Assembly (NCBI GenBank): GCA_937952135.1
Contig: CALFYL010000298.1
Location: forward strand, 7,720-71,719
Direction of reading: 5' to 3'
DNA from: an uncultured Planctomycetia bacterium
GTDB taxonomy: Bacteria; Planctomycetota; UBA1135; GCA-002686595
DNA length: 64,000 nucleotides
Below, one piece after another: positions 53,658 through 61,935 of this stretch; positions within the stretch are counted from its first letter, which is position 1, and the number at the start of each line of letters is the position of its first letter. The translations under genes and the position numbers were made by a program. Under the pieces are notes generated by a model that saw nothing but the letters and a program-made list of their open reading frames with translations, had not been told where the DNA came from and ran no database searches.

Positions 53658-54992
53658 GTGCTCGCTACGTTCGCAGTGGTTGTTGTCGCGTGCTGGGCGC
53701 CGCGACAGGGACTCGAACTCCGACCTCCGGCGGAGTACGAGATCGCTCCGAGCGGCGCCGTCGTGCGCGTCGAAGGCGGCCGCGCGAGCGAGCTGCGAAG
53801 CTTGCCGGGTCGCGAGCCCGGGCGCGCGCACGCTCTGGTCCGAGACGCGGCCGGGACGGTGTACGTCGCGGCGCAAGGCGGCCTGTTCATGGCCGCGGAC
53901 GACTGCGACGTGCTCGACCGCGTCGACTTCGACGGTGGAACGCCGCCCCCCGGCGAACCGGTCGGGGTCGCCGTCGCGGACAGCGAGCGCATCTGGTTGC
54001 TCACGAGCAGCGCGCTGTACGCGGTCGAGACGCGCCAGTTCCTGTGGAGCGAACTCGACGTCGAGCTCCCCGCGCCGCCCTACTCGGCGCTGACGGCGCG
54101 CGCGGACGGCCGCATCGAGGTCGCGCACTCCGGCGGCGCGCACGTCGTCGCTCTCGACGCGCTCGAGCGGCCGCGCCTAGGCGAGGTGCGCGCCGTCGGA
54201 CGGACTCCGCGCGCCGATGGAGCGATCGCGCTCGGGTTCGGCGAGTCGCTCGAGATCGCGTTCGAACCCGCGGAGGGCGTGCGCTGGATGTGGCGCGACG
54301 CGACGCGTTTCCGCTGGCTTCCGCTCGAGGGGGCGCCGGCGCGCATCGAATTCGCCCGGCCCGGCCGACAAAGCGTGCGCGTGATCGCCTTCGATCGCGC
54401 GTTGCGCCGCTCGCCGCCGGTCGCGTTCGAAGTCGACGTCGCCTATCCCGAAACGCTCGAGGCGAAAACGCTCGCGTTGCTGCTCGGAATGCCCGCGCTG
54501 GCCGTGATGGGGGGCGCCGTGCTCCTCGCCTGGCGGCGTCACCGAAGCCTGCGTGCGACGTGGAAGAGCTTCTTGGGCGCCGCGCTGTTCTGCATGGTCG
54601 CGCTGCAGCTCACAGCCGCCGCGATCCCGCACTCGAAGGGCTGGCCGTTCATCGGCTTTTCGATGTACACGCGTCTGTCGTTCCGCGATTCGCTGTCGTA
54701 CCGCCACGAGTTCGTGGGGCTCGCGCCGAGCGGCTCGTGGCGTCCGCTCGCGCCTCCGGGCGGCGCCTACGGCAAGTACGAGAACGAACGCGCGCTGCAG
54801 CCGTTCATCCACGACGCCGACGGACGCCGCGCGCGCTTTCTCGCCGAGTGGAACGCGGCGCACCCGAACGCGCGCTTGCTCGGCATCGCGGACATCTGCC
54901 GGCGCCGGCGCATGACACCGGACGGTCCCGTCGACATCCCGCGCCAGGTGATGTTCGTCCATCCCGAGGAGGCTGCGCGTGCGCTTCGTTGA
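53658..54992 (+). CDS. Sensor-like membrane protein: propeller and Y_Y_Y-like domain with a novel C-terminus
   Basis: 444 residues from GTG 53658. The beginning, LATFAVVVVACW, looks like a lipoprotein signal (lipobox VVAC). Residues 40-180 resemble periplasmic propeller blades (ALVRDAAGTVYVAAQGG, GVAVADSERIWLLTSS), and about 190-265 a Y_Y_Y-type beta-sandwich (EIAFEPAEGVRWMWRD, RQSVRVIAFD) as in hybrid two-component sensors. A helix near 275-295 follows and then, instead of a kinase, a second helix (SFLGAALFCMVALQLTAAAI) and a tail with HSKGWPFIGFSMYTR. It overlaps the HTTM gene by 14 bp. Identification of the N-terminal part is inferred. Residues 13-25 lie over a tRNA-like fragment, so the true start may be later. 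Confidence 0.65.
   Translation: MLATFAVVVVACWAPRQGLELRPPAEYEIAPSGAVVRVEGGRASELRSLPGREPGRAHALVRDAAGTVYVAAQGGLFMAADDCDVLDRVDFDGGTPPPGEPVGVAVADSERIWLLTSSALYAVETRQFLWSELDVELPAPPYSALTARADGRIEVAHSGGAHVVALDALERPRLGEVRAVGRTPRADGAIALGFGESLEIAFEPAEGVRWMWRDATRFRWLPLEGAPARIEFARPGRQSVRVIAFDRALRRSPPVAFEVDVAYPETLEAKTLALLLGMPALAVMGGAVLLAWRRHRSLRATWKSFLGAALFCMVALQLTAAAIPHSKGWPFIGFSMYTRLSFRDSLSYRHEFVGLAPSGSWRPLAPPGGAYGKYENERALQPFIHDADGRRARFLAEWNAAHPNARLLGIADICRRRRMTPDGPVDIPRQVMFVHPEEAARALR
53694..53730 (-). other. tRNA 3'-half-like fragment
   Basis: On the minus strand the segment reads GGAGGTC, GGAGTTCGAGTCCC, TGTCGCGGCGCCCA: variable loop, T-arm with the GTTCGA core, and an acceptor-like 3' end. The T-stem has a mismatch and no D-arm or anticodon arm can be found upstream. 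Other frames read GTRTPT and RDRDSN, peptides well known from translated tRNA. It is only a partial tRNA, possibly a remnant. Confidence 0.45.
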
Positions 54993-56073
54993 GGCCTGGC
55001 AGCGCTTCTGGTTCCGGCCCGCGCCGCTCGCGCGGCTCGCCGCGTTTCGCATGCTCGTCATGGCGCTGGTGTTCGTCGAGCTCCGCGCCTACACGCCGGC
55101 GCTCTTGAACGGCTGCCGGCTCGCGCACTCCGGCGCCGAGGGAGCGCAGTGGAACCCGATCTTCCTCGTCTCGACGCTCGGGCTCCGACCGATCGCGCCG
55201 GAGCTCGCCGAGCAGATCCTCCTCGTCGGCGGAATCGCCGCGCTCTGTGGGCTGGTCGGCCTGTTCTCGAACCTGAGCTGCGCCGTCGCGGGCCTCGTGC
55301 TGCTCTTCGAGGCGGCGATGGTGTACTCGTTCGAGAAGGTGCACCACGAGAAGGTCGCGCTCGCCTTCACGGTGCTGGCGCTTCCGCTTGGACCGATCGG
55401 GGCGCGGCTCTCGTTGGACGCTTGGATCGCCGCCCTCGTTCGCAAGTGGCGCGGCGCGCCCGAGCAGGGCGCGGCGAGCGGACTCAGCGAGTTCGCGCGC
55501 TTTCCGATCCGCTGCACGCAAGTGTCGCTCGCCATCGGCTATGGCTGCGCCGGTCTCTCGAAGTTGGTCCTCGCGGGTCCGCGGTGGGCGAACGGCTACA
55601 CGCTGATGAGCTTCCTGTCCGAGTTCGATCGGCCGTGGTCGCCCTGGGTCGCGGGCGGGGCCGTGCGCATGACGATCTTCAGCGTGTTCGCGCTCACGGT
55701 GCAGATCACCTTTCCGCTGATCCTCCTCTGGCCGCGGCTGGCGTGGTTCTTCGTGCCCGCGGTCACCGTGAACCACGTGGTGAACTGGATGACGATGGAC
55801 ACGGGGCCCTACGCGTCGCTGTGGATCCTCACCCTCGCGTTCGTGCCCTTCGAGCGGGTCCCGAGCTGGGTGCGCGAGAACCTGCGCTCGACGTCGTGGT
55901 TCCGGCGCGTGCTCGCGGTCGTCGCGCCCCTCGCGCCCACGGCGTTGATCGGCTGGTTGTGGTTCGCGCACTACCTTCCGCCGTGGTCGGCGTGCATCGC
56001 CGTCGTGCTCCTCGCGTGGAGTTGGCGCGCCCTCGCGCGCACGCAGCCAACGGGGATCGCCGCGGCGAGTTGA
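54979..56073 (+). CDS. HTTM-domain membrane protein (vitamin-K-dependent carboxylase-like)
   Basis: 364 residues from GTG 54979. Start WFRPAPLARLAAFRMLVMALVF is the usual N-terminus of HTTM (horizontally transferred transmembrane) proteins, with eight or so helices. EKVHHEKVALAFTVLAL, GYGCAGLSKLVLAGPRWANG, and WPRLAWFFVPAVTVNHVVNWMTMDTGPY are the conserved blocks. The family is related to gamma-glutamyl carboxylase, but most bacterial members have no known substrate. It overlaps the upstream gene by 14 bp and is followed after 171 bp by the MBOAT gene, which suggests a joint role in modifying an envelope component. Confidence 0.88.
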   Translation: MRFVEAWQRFWFRPAPLARLAAFRMLVMALVFVELRAYTPALLNGCRLAHSGAEGAQWNPIFLVSTLGLRPIAPELAEQILLVGGIAALCGLVGLFSNLSCAVAGLVLLFEAAMVYSFEKVHHEKVALAFTVLALPLGPIGARLSLDAWIAALVRKWRGAPEQGAASGLSEFARFPIRCTQVSLAIGYGCAGLSKLVLAGPRWANGYTLMSFLSEFDRPWSPWVAGGAVRMTIFSVFALTVQITFPLILLWPRLAWFFVPAVTVNHVVNWMTMDTGPYASLWILTLAFVPFERVPSWVRENLRSTSWFRRVLAVVAPLAPTALIGWLWFAHYLPPWSACIAVVLLAWSWRALARTQPTGIAAAS

Positions 56074-56244
56074 GCGCGCGCGGCCGCTCCGGTAGCTCGG
56101 GCGATCGTGAAGCGACTTGCACGCCGCCGGGACAAGGGCGAGCCTGTCGCGCCCCGCGCGCTTCAGCCGAACCGCTTCCGACTACGAAAAGATGTCCCTG
56201 CAGCGCCCTTCGCGCGGCGCAGCCCCTCTGAACGAACGACTCGC

Positions 56245-57741
56245 GTGCTCTTCAACAGCTACACGTTCGTTCTCCTGTTCCTGCCGCTGACACTGATCGG
56301 CTGCTTCGCCGCGTCGCGCTGGCTCGGCCGCCGCGGCGCCGTCGCGTTCCTCGTGCTCGCGAGCCTGTGCTTCTACGGCTGGTGGAACCCCGAGCACGTC
56401 GCGCTGCTCGGCGCGTCGATGGCGGGGAACTTCGTGCTCGGACGCGAACTCGCGCGCACACCGCGCGGCGCGCCCCGGCGGCGCCCCTGGTTCGTGTTCG
56501 GCCTCGTCGCCAACCTCGCGCTGATCGCCTACTACAAGTACGCCGGCTTCTTCGCGAGCACGGTGAACGCGCTGGCGGGAACCGAGTGGAGCTTCGGCGA
56601 CGTCGTCCTCCCGCTCGCGATCTCGTTCTTCACGTTCCAGCAGATCGCCTACCTCGTCGACTCCTATCGCTTCCAGATCCACGACGAGCAGCACGGCTTT
56701 CTCGAGTACTGCCTGTTCGTCACGTTCTTCCCGCAGTTGATCGCCGGGCCGATCGTGCACCATGCCGAGGTGCTGCCGCAGTTCCGCGACGCGAGCACGT
56801 TCCGTCCGCGCGCGGACGATCTGACGGTGGGGGCGAGCTACTTCTTCGTCGGCCTGTTCAAGAAGGTCGCGCTCGCGGACAACGTCGCGGTGTACGCGCG
56901 TCCGACCTTCGACTACGCGCTCAACGGCGGCCAGCCGACCTTCGCGGAAGCGTGGATCGCGGCGCTGGCCTACACGCTCCAGCTGTACTTGGATTTCTCG
57001 GGGTATTCGGACATGGCGATCGGAGCCGCGCGCATGTTCGGAGTGCGCTTGCCGCTCAACTTCGACAGCCCGTACAAGGCGCTCGACATCGCCGACTTCT
57101 GGCGTCGCTGGCACATCACGTTGTCGCGCTTCCTGCGCGACTACCTCTACATCCCGCTCGGCGGCAACCGGCGCGGCGCGACGCGGCGTTACGTCAACCT
57201 GCTCGCGACGATGTTGATTGGCGGGCTGTGGCACGGCGCCGGTTGGACCTTCGTCGCGTGGGGCGGGCTGCACGGTGCGTACCTCGTCGTCCACCAGATG
57301 TGGCGCAAGTTCGTCGAGCGCGCCCAGCTTCCGGCCTTGCCCGCGCGGCTCGCCGTCGCGCTTTCGTGGAGCGTGACGATGCTCTCGGTCGTCGTCGCGT
57401 GGGTCTTCTTCCGCGCCGAGAGCTTCGACGCCGCGTGGCGCATGCTGGGCGCAATGTCGGGCGCGAACGGATTCTCGCTCGCGTCGGCCGTGGGGCGCAC
57501 GGCGCCGGGACTGTGGATCCTCGCGACGGGTCTGCTGTGCATCGCAGCGCCGAACACCGCCGAATTCTTCGCGCGCGAACGCCCCATCGTCGACGGCGAG
57601 CGCCTGGTCGGGCGCGAACCCACGCGCGCCTGGCTCGTGTGGCGGCCGACCGTTGCCTGGGCCGTCGCTATCGCCGTGATCGCGTCGCTTTCGATCCTCA
57701 GCCTCCATCGAGCCAGTGAGTTCCTCTACTTCCGCTTCTGA
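56245..57741 (+). CDS. MBOAT O-acyltransferase (AlgI-like)
   Basis: 498 residues from GTG 56245, because MLFNSYTFVLLFLPLT is the canonical AlgI start; the open frame runs from 56107 but adds only basic residues. About eleven helices. Family blocks: YYKYAGFFAS, LPLAISFFTFQQIAYLVD, FFPQLIAGPIVHH, YLDFSGYSDMAIGAARMFG, FWRRWHITLSRFLRDYLYIPLGG and LIGGLWHGAGWTFVAWGGLHG, the last carrying the invariant His. It passes acetyl or other acyl groups across the membrane for O-acylation of an exopolysaccharide or cell-wall polymer. The next gene overlaps by 26 bp and encodes the likely acetyl-acceptor enzyme. Confidence 0.95.
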   Translation: MLFNSYTFVLLFLPLTLIGCFAASRWLGRRGAVAFLVLASLCFYGWWNPEHVALLGASMAGNFVLGRELARTPRGAPRRRPWFVFGLVANLALIAYYKYAGFFASTVNALAGTEWSFGDVVLPLAISFFTFQQIAYLVDSYRFQIHDEQHGFLEYCLFVTFFPQLIAGPIVHHAEVLPQFRDASTFRPRADDLTVGASYFFVGLFKKVALADNVAVYARPTFDYALNGGQPTFAEAWIAALAYTLQLYLDFSGYSDMAIGAARMFGVRLPLNFDSPYKALDIADFWRRWHITLSRFLRDYLYIPLGGNRRGATRRYVNLLATMLIGGLWHGAGWTFVAWGGLHGAYLVVHQMWRKFVERAQLPALPARLAVALSWSVTMLSVVVAWVFFRAESFDAAWRMLGAMSGANGFSLASAVGRTAPGLWILATGLLCIAAPNTAEFFARERPIVDGERLVGREPTRAWLVWRPTVAWAVAIAVIASLSILSLHRASEFLYFRF

Positions 57742-58954
57742 GCCGCCGCGCGCCTACCGGCGCTACGGACTCGTCGCGAGCAGCCTCCTCGTGGCGGTCA
57801 TGGCGGCGGTGTCGGCGTTCTTGTACGTCGTCGATCCCGAGGGCACGCATGGCAAGGGCGAAGGCGAAGCGACGCACGTCTACCGCGACCTCGGAAGCCG
57901 ACGCGGGCGCGCGCAGTTGCTCGAGAGCCGGCGCTGGGATTCGGTGTTGATCGGTTCGTCGCGCGTCGCGCTCGGCTACGACACCGACGCGTACGGCTTG
58001 CTCGGCGGGCAGACGGCGAACCTCGGGCTGATGGACACGAACCTGTGGGAGCTGCTGCGAGTCGCGGAGCACGCGCTCGACCGCGCGCACGTGCCGCTGA
58101 TCGTGCTGTTCGTCGATTTGCACTGCATGTCGGCGGCGCGCAAGAAGAACTTCGACTTCGAGCGCTCGCATTTCGCGGCCGAGGACGGGTTCGACCCGCT
58201 CGAGCACTTCGACGAGGACGAGGCCGAGCTGCTCAGCTTGCACGAGCTCGAACGCGCGTTCGGAGTCCTGCGAGCCGAAGCCGACGGCGCGACGCGCTTC
58301 GGCCGCAACGGAGTCGATCGCCGCAAGCTGCCGCCGGACCATCGCTACCGCGAGGACACCGCGCAGCACCTTATGCGCGTGTACCTCGCGAACCCGGGCA
58401 CGTATCTGGGGTTCGAGTACGGCGCGGACCGCATCGTCGAGCTCGAGCGCTTCATCGAGCGCGCGCAGGCGAAGCAGACGCGCGTCGTGCTCGCGGTTCA
58501 TCCCAAACACGCGCTGCAGCTCGAATGCATGCAGCAACTGGGGCTGTGGGACGACTTCGAGCGTCTCAAGCGCGACCTTGCCGGCGTCGCGACGCGGCGC
58601 GGAGTCCTGCTCGCCGACTTCGCGGCGCACCACGAGTGGGCGCTCGAGCGCATGCCGAGCGACTCGGAGCACGGCGCACGCATGCAGTGGTGGTTCGACA
58701 GCTCGCACTTCACGCCGCCGCTGGGCCGAATCGTGCTCGAGCAGCTCGAAGCGCTGCTCGCGGGTTCAACGTCACCGCGAGCGCCGCTCTTCGGGGTCCG
58801 CGTCGACGCGTCGAACGTCGAAGCGCACCTCGCGGCCTGCAACGCCGCTCGCGATGCGTGGCGCGCGAGCGAGCGCGCCGAGGTCGAGTGGATCGCCGAG
58901 GTCCTCCACGGCGACGAACTGCTGCGGATGCTGCCTCCGCACGCGCGCCACTGA
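57716..58954 (+). CDS. AlgJ/AlgX-like (SGNH-type) protein partner of the MBOAT
   Basis: 412 residues from GTG 57716, overlapping the MBOAT gene by 26 bp. One N-terminal helix (LVASSLLVAVMAAVSAFLYVV) anchors a soluble domain in the periplasm. DSVLIGSSRVALGYD is the block I Ser motif of SGNH-fold proteins. VDLHCMSAARKKNFDFERSHF and WWFDSSHFTPPLG follow; the last has the Asp/His pair expected in block V. It probably takes the acyl group from the MBOAT and adds it to the polysaccharide, as AlgJ/AlgX do with AlgI. A C-terminal tail of about 85 residues after SSHF is of unknown role. Confidence 0.85.
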   Translation: MSSSTSASEPPRAYRRYGLVASSLLVAVMAAVSAFLYVVDPEGTHGKGEGEATHVYRDLGSRRGRAQLLESRRWDSVLIGSSRVALGYDTDAYGLLGGQTANLGLMDTNLWELLRVAEHALDRAHVPLIVLFVDLHCMSAARKKNFDFERSHFAAEDGFDPLEHFDEDEAELLSLHELERAFGVLRAEADGATRFGRNGVDRRKLPPDHRYREDTAQHLMRVYLANPGTYLGFEYGADRIVELERFIERAQAKQTRVVLAVHPKHALQLECMQQLGLWDDFERLKRDLAGVATRRGVLLADFAAHHEWALERMPSDSEHGARMQWWFDSSHFTPPLGRIVLEQLEALLAGSTSPRAPLFGVRVDASNVEAHLAACNAARDAWRASERAEVEWIAEVLHGDELLRMLPPHARH

Positions 58955-58957
58955 ACG

Positions 58958-59869
58958 TCAGGCGCCGCGCACGAGGCCCGCGAGGTCCGACACGTTCAAG
59001 TTGCGCGCGCGGTCGGTGATCGCTCCCGCGTACTTCGATTCGATGCCGCGCGCTTCGGAGACGAGCGACTGGAACGTTTCGCGGAGCTGTTCCGCGGTGA
59101 GCTTGCGCCCGCCGGCGTAGTAGCGCCGCGCGAGGTGGCCGAGCGCGTAGGTCGTGCCGAAGGCGACCGCGGAGCTCGTCGCGCGGCCGGCGAGGCCCGA
59201 GAGGAAGCTCCCGATGAAACGCCCCGCGGCCTTCTTCACGAGCCCGCGCGCGAAGCTGTCGACGATTTGCGAGGCCATGCCGATGCCGGCCGCGCTCAGC
59301 AGATCGACGATGTGGCCGCGGTCGAGCGTGAAGCCGTACTTCGCGCCGATCTTGTAGACCATGCGCATCTGCAGCGGCACGATCGCCATCGTCGCGAGGC
59401 GCTGCGGGAGTTGCTCGAGCGCCGCGCACAGGATCGCGCTGTTCAGGATCGTCGAGTCGAGCTCGGCGTCCGACACCGGGGCCGCGCCCGCGAGCGGCGC
59501 GCTTGCGAGCGCTTCCGCGTCCCGCGTGAAGTTCGCGGCGGACACGGCGTCGAGCCCGAGCGCCGCGCGCAGTTGGTCGAGGAACTTGCGTTCGGCCGCG
59601 CTCTGCACGCCGTCGGCGTCGCAAACGCAGACCGCCATCTCGTAGGCGAGGTTGCGCGCCTCGGTGCTCTCGAGCGCTCCCGCGAGCTGCTGCAAGGTGG
59701 CGCGGCCCATCAGCACGTCTTGGGCGCTGCCCGCGAGGTTCGCGTCCTCGCCCGCCAATCCGTCGGCGATGCGCCGGATCTCGCCGCGTTCCGCCTCGAC
59801 CTTCGCACCGTCCGCAAAGGCCGCCAGCACACACAGACCCATCACCGCCTTCTTCTCACCGTCCTTCAT
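58958..59869 (-). CDS. TerB-like protein with a DUF697/YcjF-like C-terminal region
   Basis: 303 residues from ATG 59869. Residues 1-150 form a TerB-like helical bundle (MGLCVLAAFADGAKVEAERGEI, then MAVCVCDADGVQSAAERKFLDQL), with the acidic D-G-x-x-x-x-E-R metal-binding pattern occurring twice. From about 170 the sequence ATMAIVPLQMRMVYKIGAKYGFTL...GYALGHLARRYYAGG-type (GTTYALGHLARRYYAGG) matches the DUF697/YcjF family, with glycine-rich segments able to insert in membranes. TerB proteins work in tellurite and phage stress; the joint role here is unknown. A nearly leaderless promoter is likely. Confidence 0.75.
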   Translation of the reverse strand: MKDGEKKAVMGLCVLAAFADGAKVEAERGEIRRIADGLAGEDANLAGSAQDVLMGRATLQQLAGALESTEARNLAYEMAVCVCDADGVQSAAERKFLDQLRAALGLDAVSAANFTRDAEALASAPLAGAAPVSDAELDSTILNSAILCAALEQLPQRLATMAIVPLQMRMVYKIGAKYGFTLDRGHIVDLLSAAGIGMASQIVDSFARGLVKKAAGRFIGSFLSGLAGRATSSAVAFGTTYALGHLARRYYAGGRKLTAEQLRETFQSLVSEARGIESKYAGAITDRARNLNVSDLAGLVRGA

Positions 59870-59876
59870 GCGCGCC

Positions 59877-59882
59877 AATCTA
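59877..59882 (-). promoter_or_regulatory. Candidate -10 hexamer TAGATT for the TerB-like gene
   Basis: On the minus strand TAGATT ends 7 nt before ATG 59869, another very short leader. Confidence 0.35.
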
Positions 59883-60021
59883 CGGCATTCGGCGCCGGCT
59901 TCTCTGTTCCGGGCCCCTCGACGGAAAGTCGACACGCCGCCGCCTTCGCTCCACCCGCCGCGCGCGGACCGCGGTAAGGTCGCGCTCGTCCCCGAACCCA
60001 CCCCTACAGCGAGGTCTTGCC

Positions 60022-60984
60022 ATGCGCGTCGCCCGCCTGCTTCCTGTTCTCGGCATCGTGCTCGTCACCGCGTCGCCGGCGAACGCTCAAGCGCTGATCG
60101 CCCAGAGTTCCGGCCTCTCGAGCCCCGACCACCTCGTCGACTTCGGCGCCAACCTGTTCCCGAACTTCACGCCGATCTCGACGCAGTTCGCGGGGCTCGT
60201 CTTCTCGCACACCAGCTACTTCACGACGGGGGTCGCGAACAACCTCGTCGGCGGCTTCCTCACCAACGACTTCAGCGGCGGGCCCGACACGCTCACGGTG
60301 CAGTTCGCGAGCCCGATGTCGGACGTGAGCTTCGTCTACCACCAAGTAGGGAGCGCCGGGCCGACGACCTACCGCGTGCTGCTGGGTGGCGTCGTGGTGG
60401 ATTCGTTCTCGAACTTCTCGGACCAGTTCCAGCCCAACAACTACTTCGGCTTCACGAACCGCTTGTTCGACCGGCTGGAGATCGACTTCGTGGCCGACTT
60501 CAACCTCGACACGCTGGCGTTCAACGATGCCGGCCCGGCGGTGGTCGCGTACTGCACGGCGGGAACGACGAGCAACGGCTGCGTGCCGGCGATCGCTGGC
60601 TCGGGGACGCCGAGCGCGAGCGCGGGGAGCGGTTTCACCATCTCCGTCGCGAACGTCGAGGGTCAGCGCGCGGGGCTGATCTTCTATGGCATCGACAACT
60701 CCAACTGGTCGCCGCTCCCGTGGCTGAGCGGCAGCAGCACGAGCTTCCTGTGCGTGAAGCCGCCGACGCAACGCACGCTGCCCCAGAGCAGCGGCGGAAC
60801 CTCGGGCGCCTGCGACGGCTCGTTCGCCGTCGATTGGAACGCCTTCGTGGCGGCGAACCCGGGCGCGCTCGGCGCCCCCTTCGGCGGAAGCGAGACCGTC
60901 TTCGCCCAAGCCTGGTTCCGCGACCCGCCGGCCCCGAAGACGACGAACCTCTCCGACGGACTGCAGTTCACCGTGCAGCCGTAA
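60022..60984 (+). CDS. Secreted protein with Cys-module C-terminus
   Basis: 320 residues from ATG 60022. Signal peptide about 1-22, ending ANAQ. Residues 30-170 form a beta-rich domain (SGGPDTLTVQFASPMSDVSFVYHQ, TTYRVLLGGVVVDSFSNFSDQF) of the type found in choice-of-anchor families. Residues 177-320 repeat the module that ends the propeller protein at 23499-25244: YCTAGTTSNGC, FYGIDN, FLCVKPPTQRT, AANPGALGAPF and QAWFRDP. It is secreted. The module may anchor it at the surface or bind a partner; that is inference. It is convergent with the ABC ATPase gene. Confidence 0.8.
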   Translation: MRVARLLPVLGIVLVTASPANAQALIAQSSGLSSPDHLVDFGANLFPNFTPISTQFAGLVFSHTSYFTTGVANNLVGGFLTNDFSGGPDTLTVQFASPMSDVSFVYHQVGSAGPTTYRVLLGGVVVDSFSNFSDQFQPNNYFGFTNRLFDRLEIDFVADFNLDTLAFNDAGPAVVAYCTAGTTSNGCVPAIAGSGTPSASAGSGFTISVANVEGQRAGLIFYGIDNSNWSPLPWLSGSSTSFLCVKPPTQRTLPQSSGGTSGACDGSFAVDWNAFVAANPGALGAPFGGSETVFAQAWFRDPPAPKTTNLSDGLQFTVQP

Positions 60985-61020
60985 CTGCGCGATGTACGGA
61001 GCCAGAGCAAATTCGCCCCG

Positions 61021-61836
61021 CTAATCGAGCGGCGCGAGGCCGAGCACTTCGCGCGCCTTCACGACCGGGTCCTCAGCCTGCGTGACGGCGCGGAAGACTT
61101 GCTCCAGCGTCCCGTCTTCGCCCGAGCGCGTGCGCAGCTCGTCTAGGGAGCCGAGCGCCACGAGCCGGCCGGCGGCGAGGATCGCCATGCGGTCGCAGAC
61201 GCGTTCGACGACGTCGAGCAGGTGCGAGGTGTAGAGCACGGCGCCGCCGGCGCGCGCCCACTCGCGGAGGACTTCCTTGATCACCGCCGTGGTGGGGGCG
61301 TCGAGGCCCTCGAGCGGCTCGTCGAGCACCAGCAGCGGTGGGCGCGGCAAGATCGCGCAGGCGAGGGCCGCCTTCTGGCGCATGCCGCGGGAGAACTGGC
61401 CGACCGGATCGTCGATGCGTTCGGCGAGCTCGAGCGCGGCCAGGAGGCGCTGGGTCTCGCTCTCGATGCGCGCCTCGTCGAGCCCGTGGAGGCGGCCGAC
61501 GAGCTGCAGGTGCTGGCGCGGCGAGAGGTTGGCGTAGAGCGGGGCCCCGTCGGGTACGAAGCACAACTGGCGGCGGGCGGCGACCGGGTCGGCGTGGACA
61601 TCGATGCCGCCGATTCGAACCTCGCCGGAACTCGGCGCGAGCAGCCCGCACAGCAGCTTGACCGCGGTGGTCTTACCCGCCCCGTTGGGGCCCAAAAGAC
61701 CGAGGACTTCCCCTTGGAAGACCTCTAAATTCAGCTCGTGGAGCGCGGTTCGCTCGCCGTAGCGCTTGGCGACGCCGCGCAACTCGGCCAGCACCCTCGA
61801 CTCACCCCTCCCGCCCAACTCAGCCGGTGCCTTCAA
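61021..61836 (-). CDS. ABC transporter ATP-binding protein
   Basis: 271 residues from ATG 61836. Walker A GPNGAGKT (49-56), signature FSRGMRQKAALA, Walker B LLVLDEPLEGLD and the switch His in LYTSHLLDVVERVCDR. The sequence VAKRYGERTALHELNLEVFQGEVLGLLGP is that of ABC-2 type exporter ATPases. No permease gene is adjacent; the ABC-2-like membrane protein at 50029-51525 is the only candidate in the window. It could also act with a permease elsewhere. A 9-bp hairpin upstream belongs to the radical SAM gene. Confidence 0.92.
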   Translation of the reverse strand: MKAPAELGGRGESRVLAELRGVAKRYGERTALHELNLEVFQGEVLGLLGPNGAGKTTAVKLLCGLLAPSSGEVRIGGIDVHADPVAARRQLCFVPDGAPLYANLSPRQHLQLVGRLHGLDEARIESETQRLLAALELAERIDDPVGQFSRGMRQKAALACAILPRPPLLVLDEPLEGLDAPTTAVIKEVLREWARAGGAVLYTSHLLDVVERVCDRMAILAAGRLVALGSLDELRTRSGEDGTLEQVFRAVTQAEDPVVKAREVLGLAPLD

Positions 61837-61901
61837 CTCGAGAGTCCGGGGGCCCTGGGAGGCGGGGGAGAGGAGCGAGCGGAGCGACTGAGGACGGGGC
61901 C

Positions 61902-61924
61902 CCGGGCCGCTTCGCGCGGCCCGG
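61902..61924 (-). terminator. Stem-loop downstream of the radical SAM gene
   Basis: CCGGGCCGC, loop TTCGC, GCGGCCCGG: a 9-bp GC stem starting 12 nt after the stop of the radical SAM gene on the minus strand. There is no T-tract, but it is the strongest hairpin I found in this part. Confidence 0.5.
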
Positions 61925-61935
61925 AGGCGCGCAAA

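Noticed and set aside
56107..56244. N-terminal extension of the MBOAT gene to 56107
   Set aside because: It adds 46 basic residues before the canonical MLFNSY start of the family.
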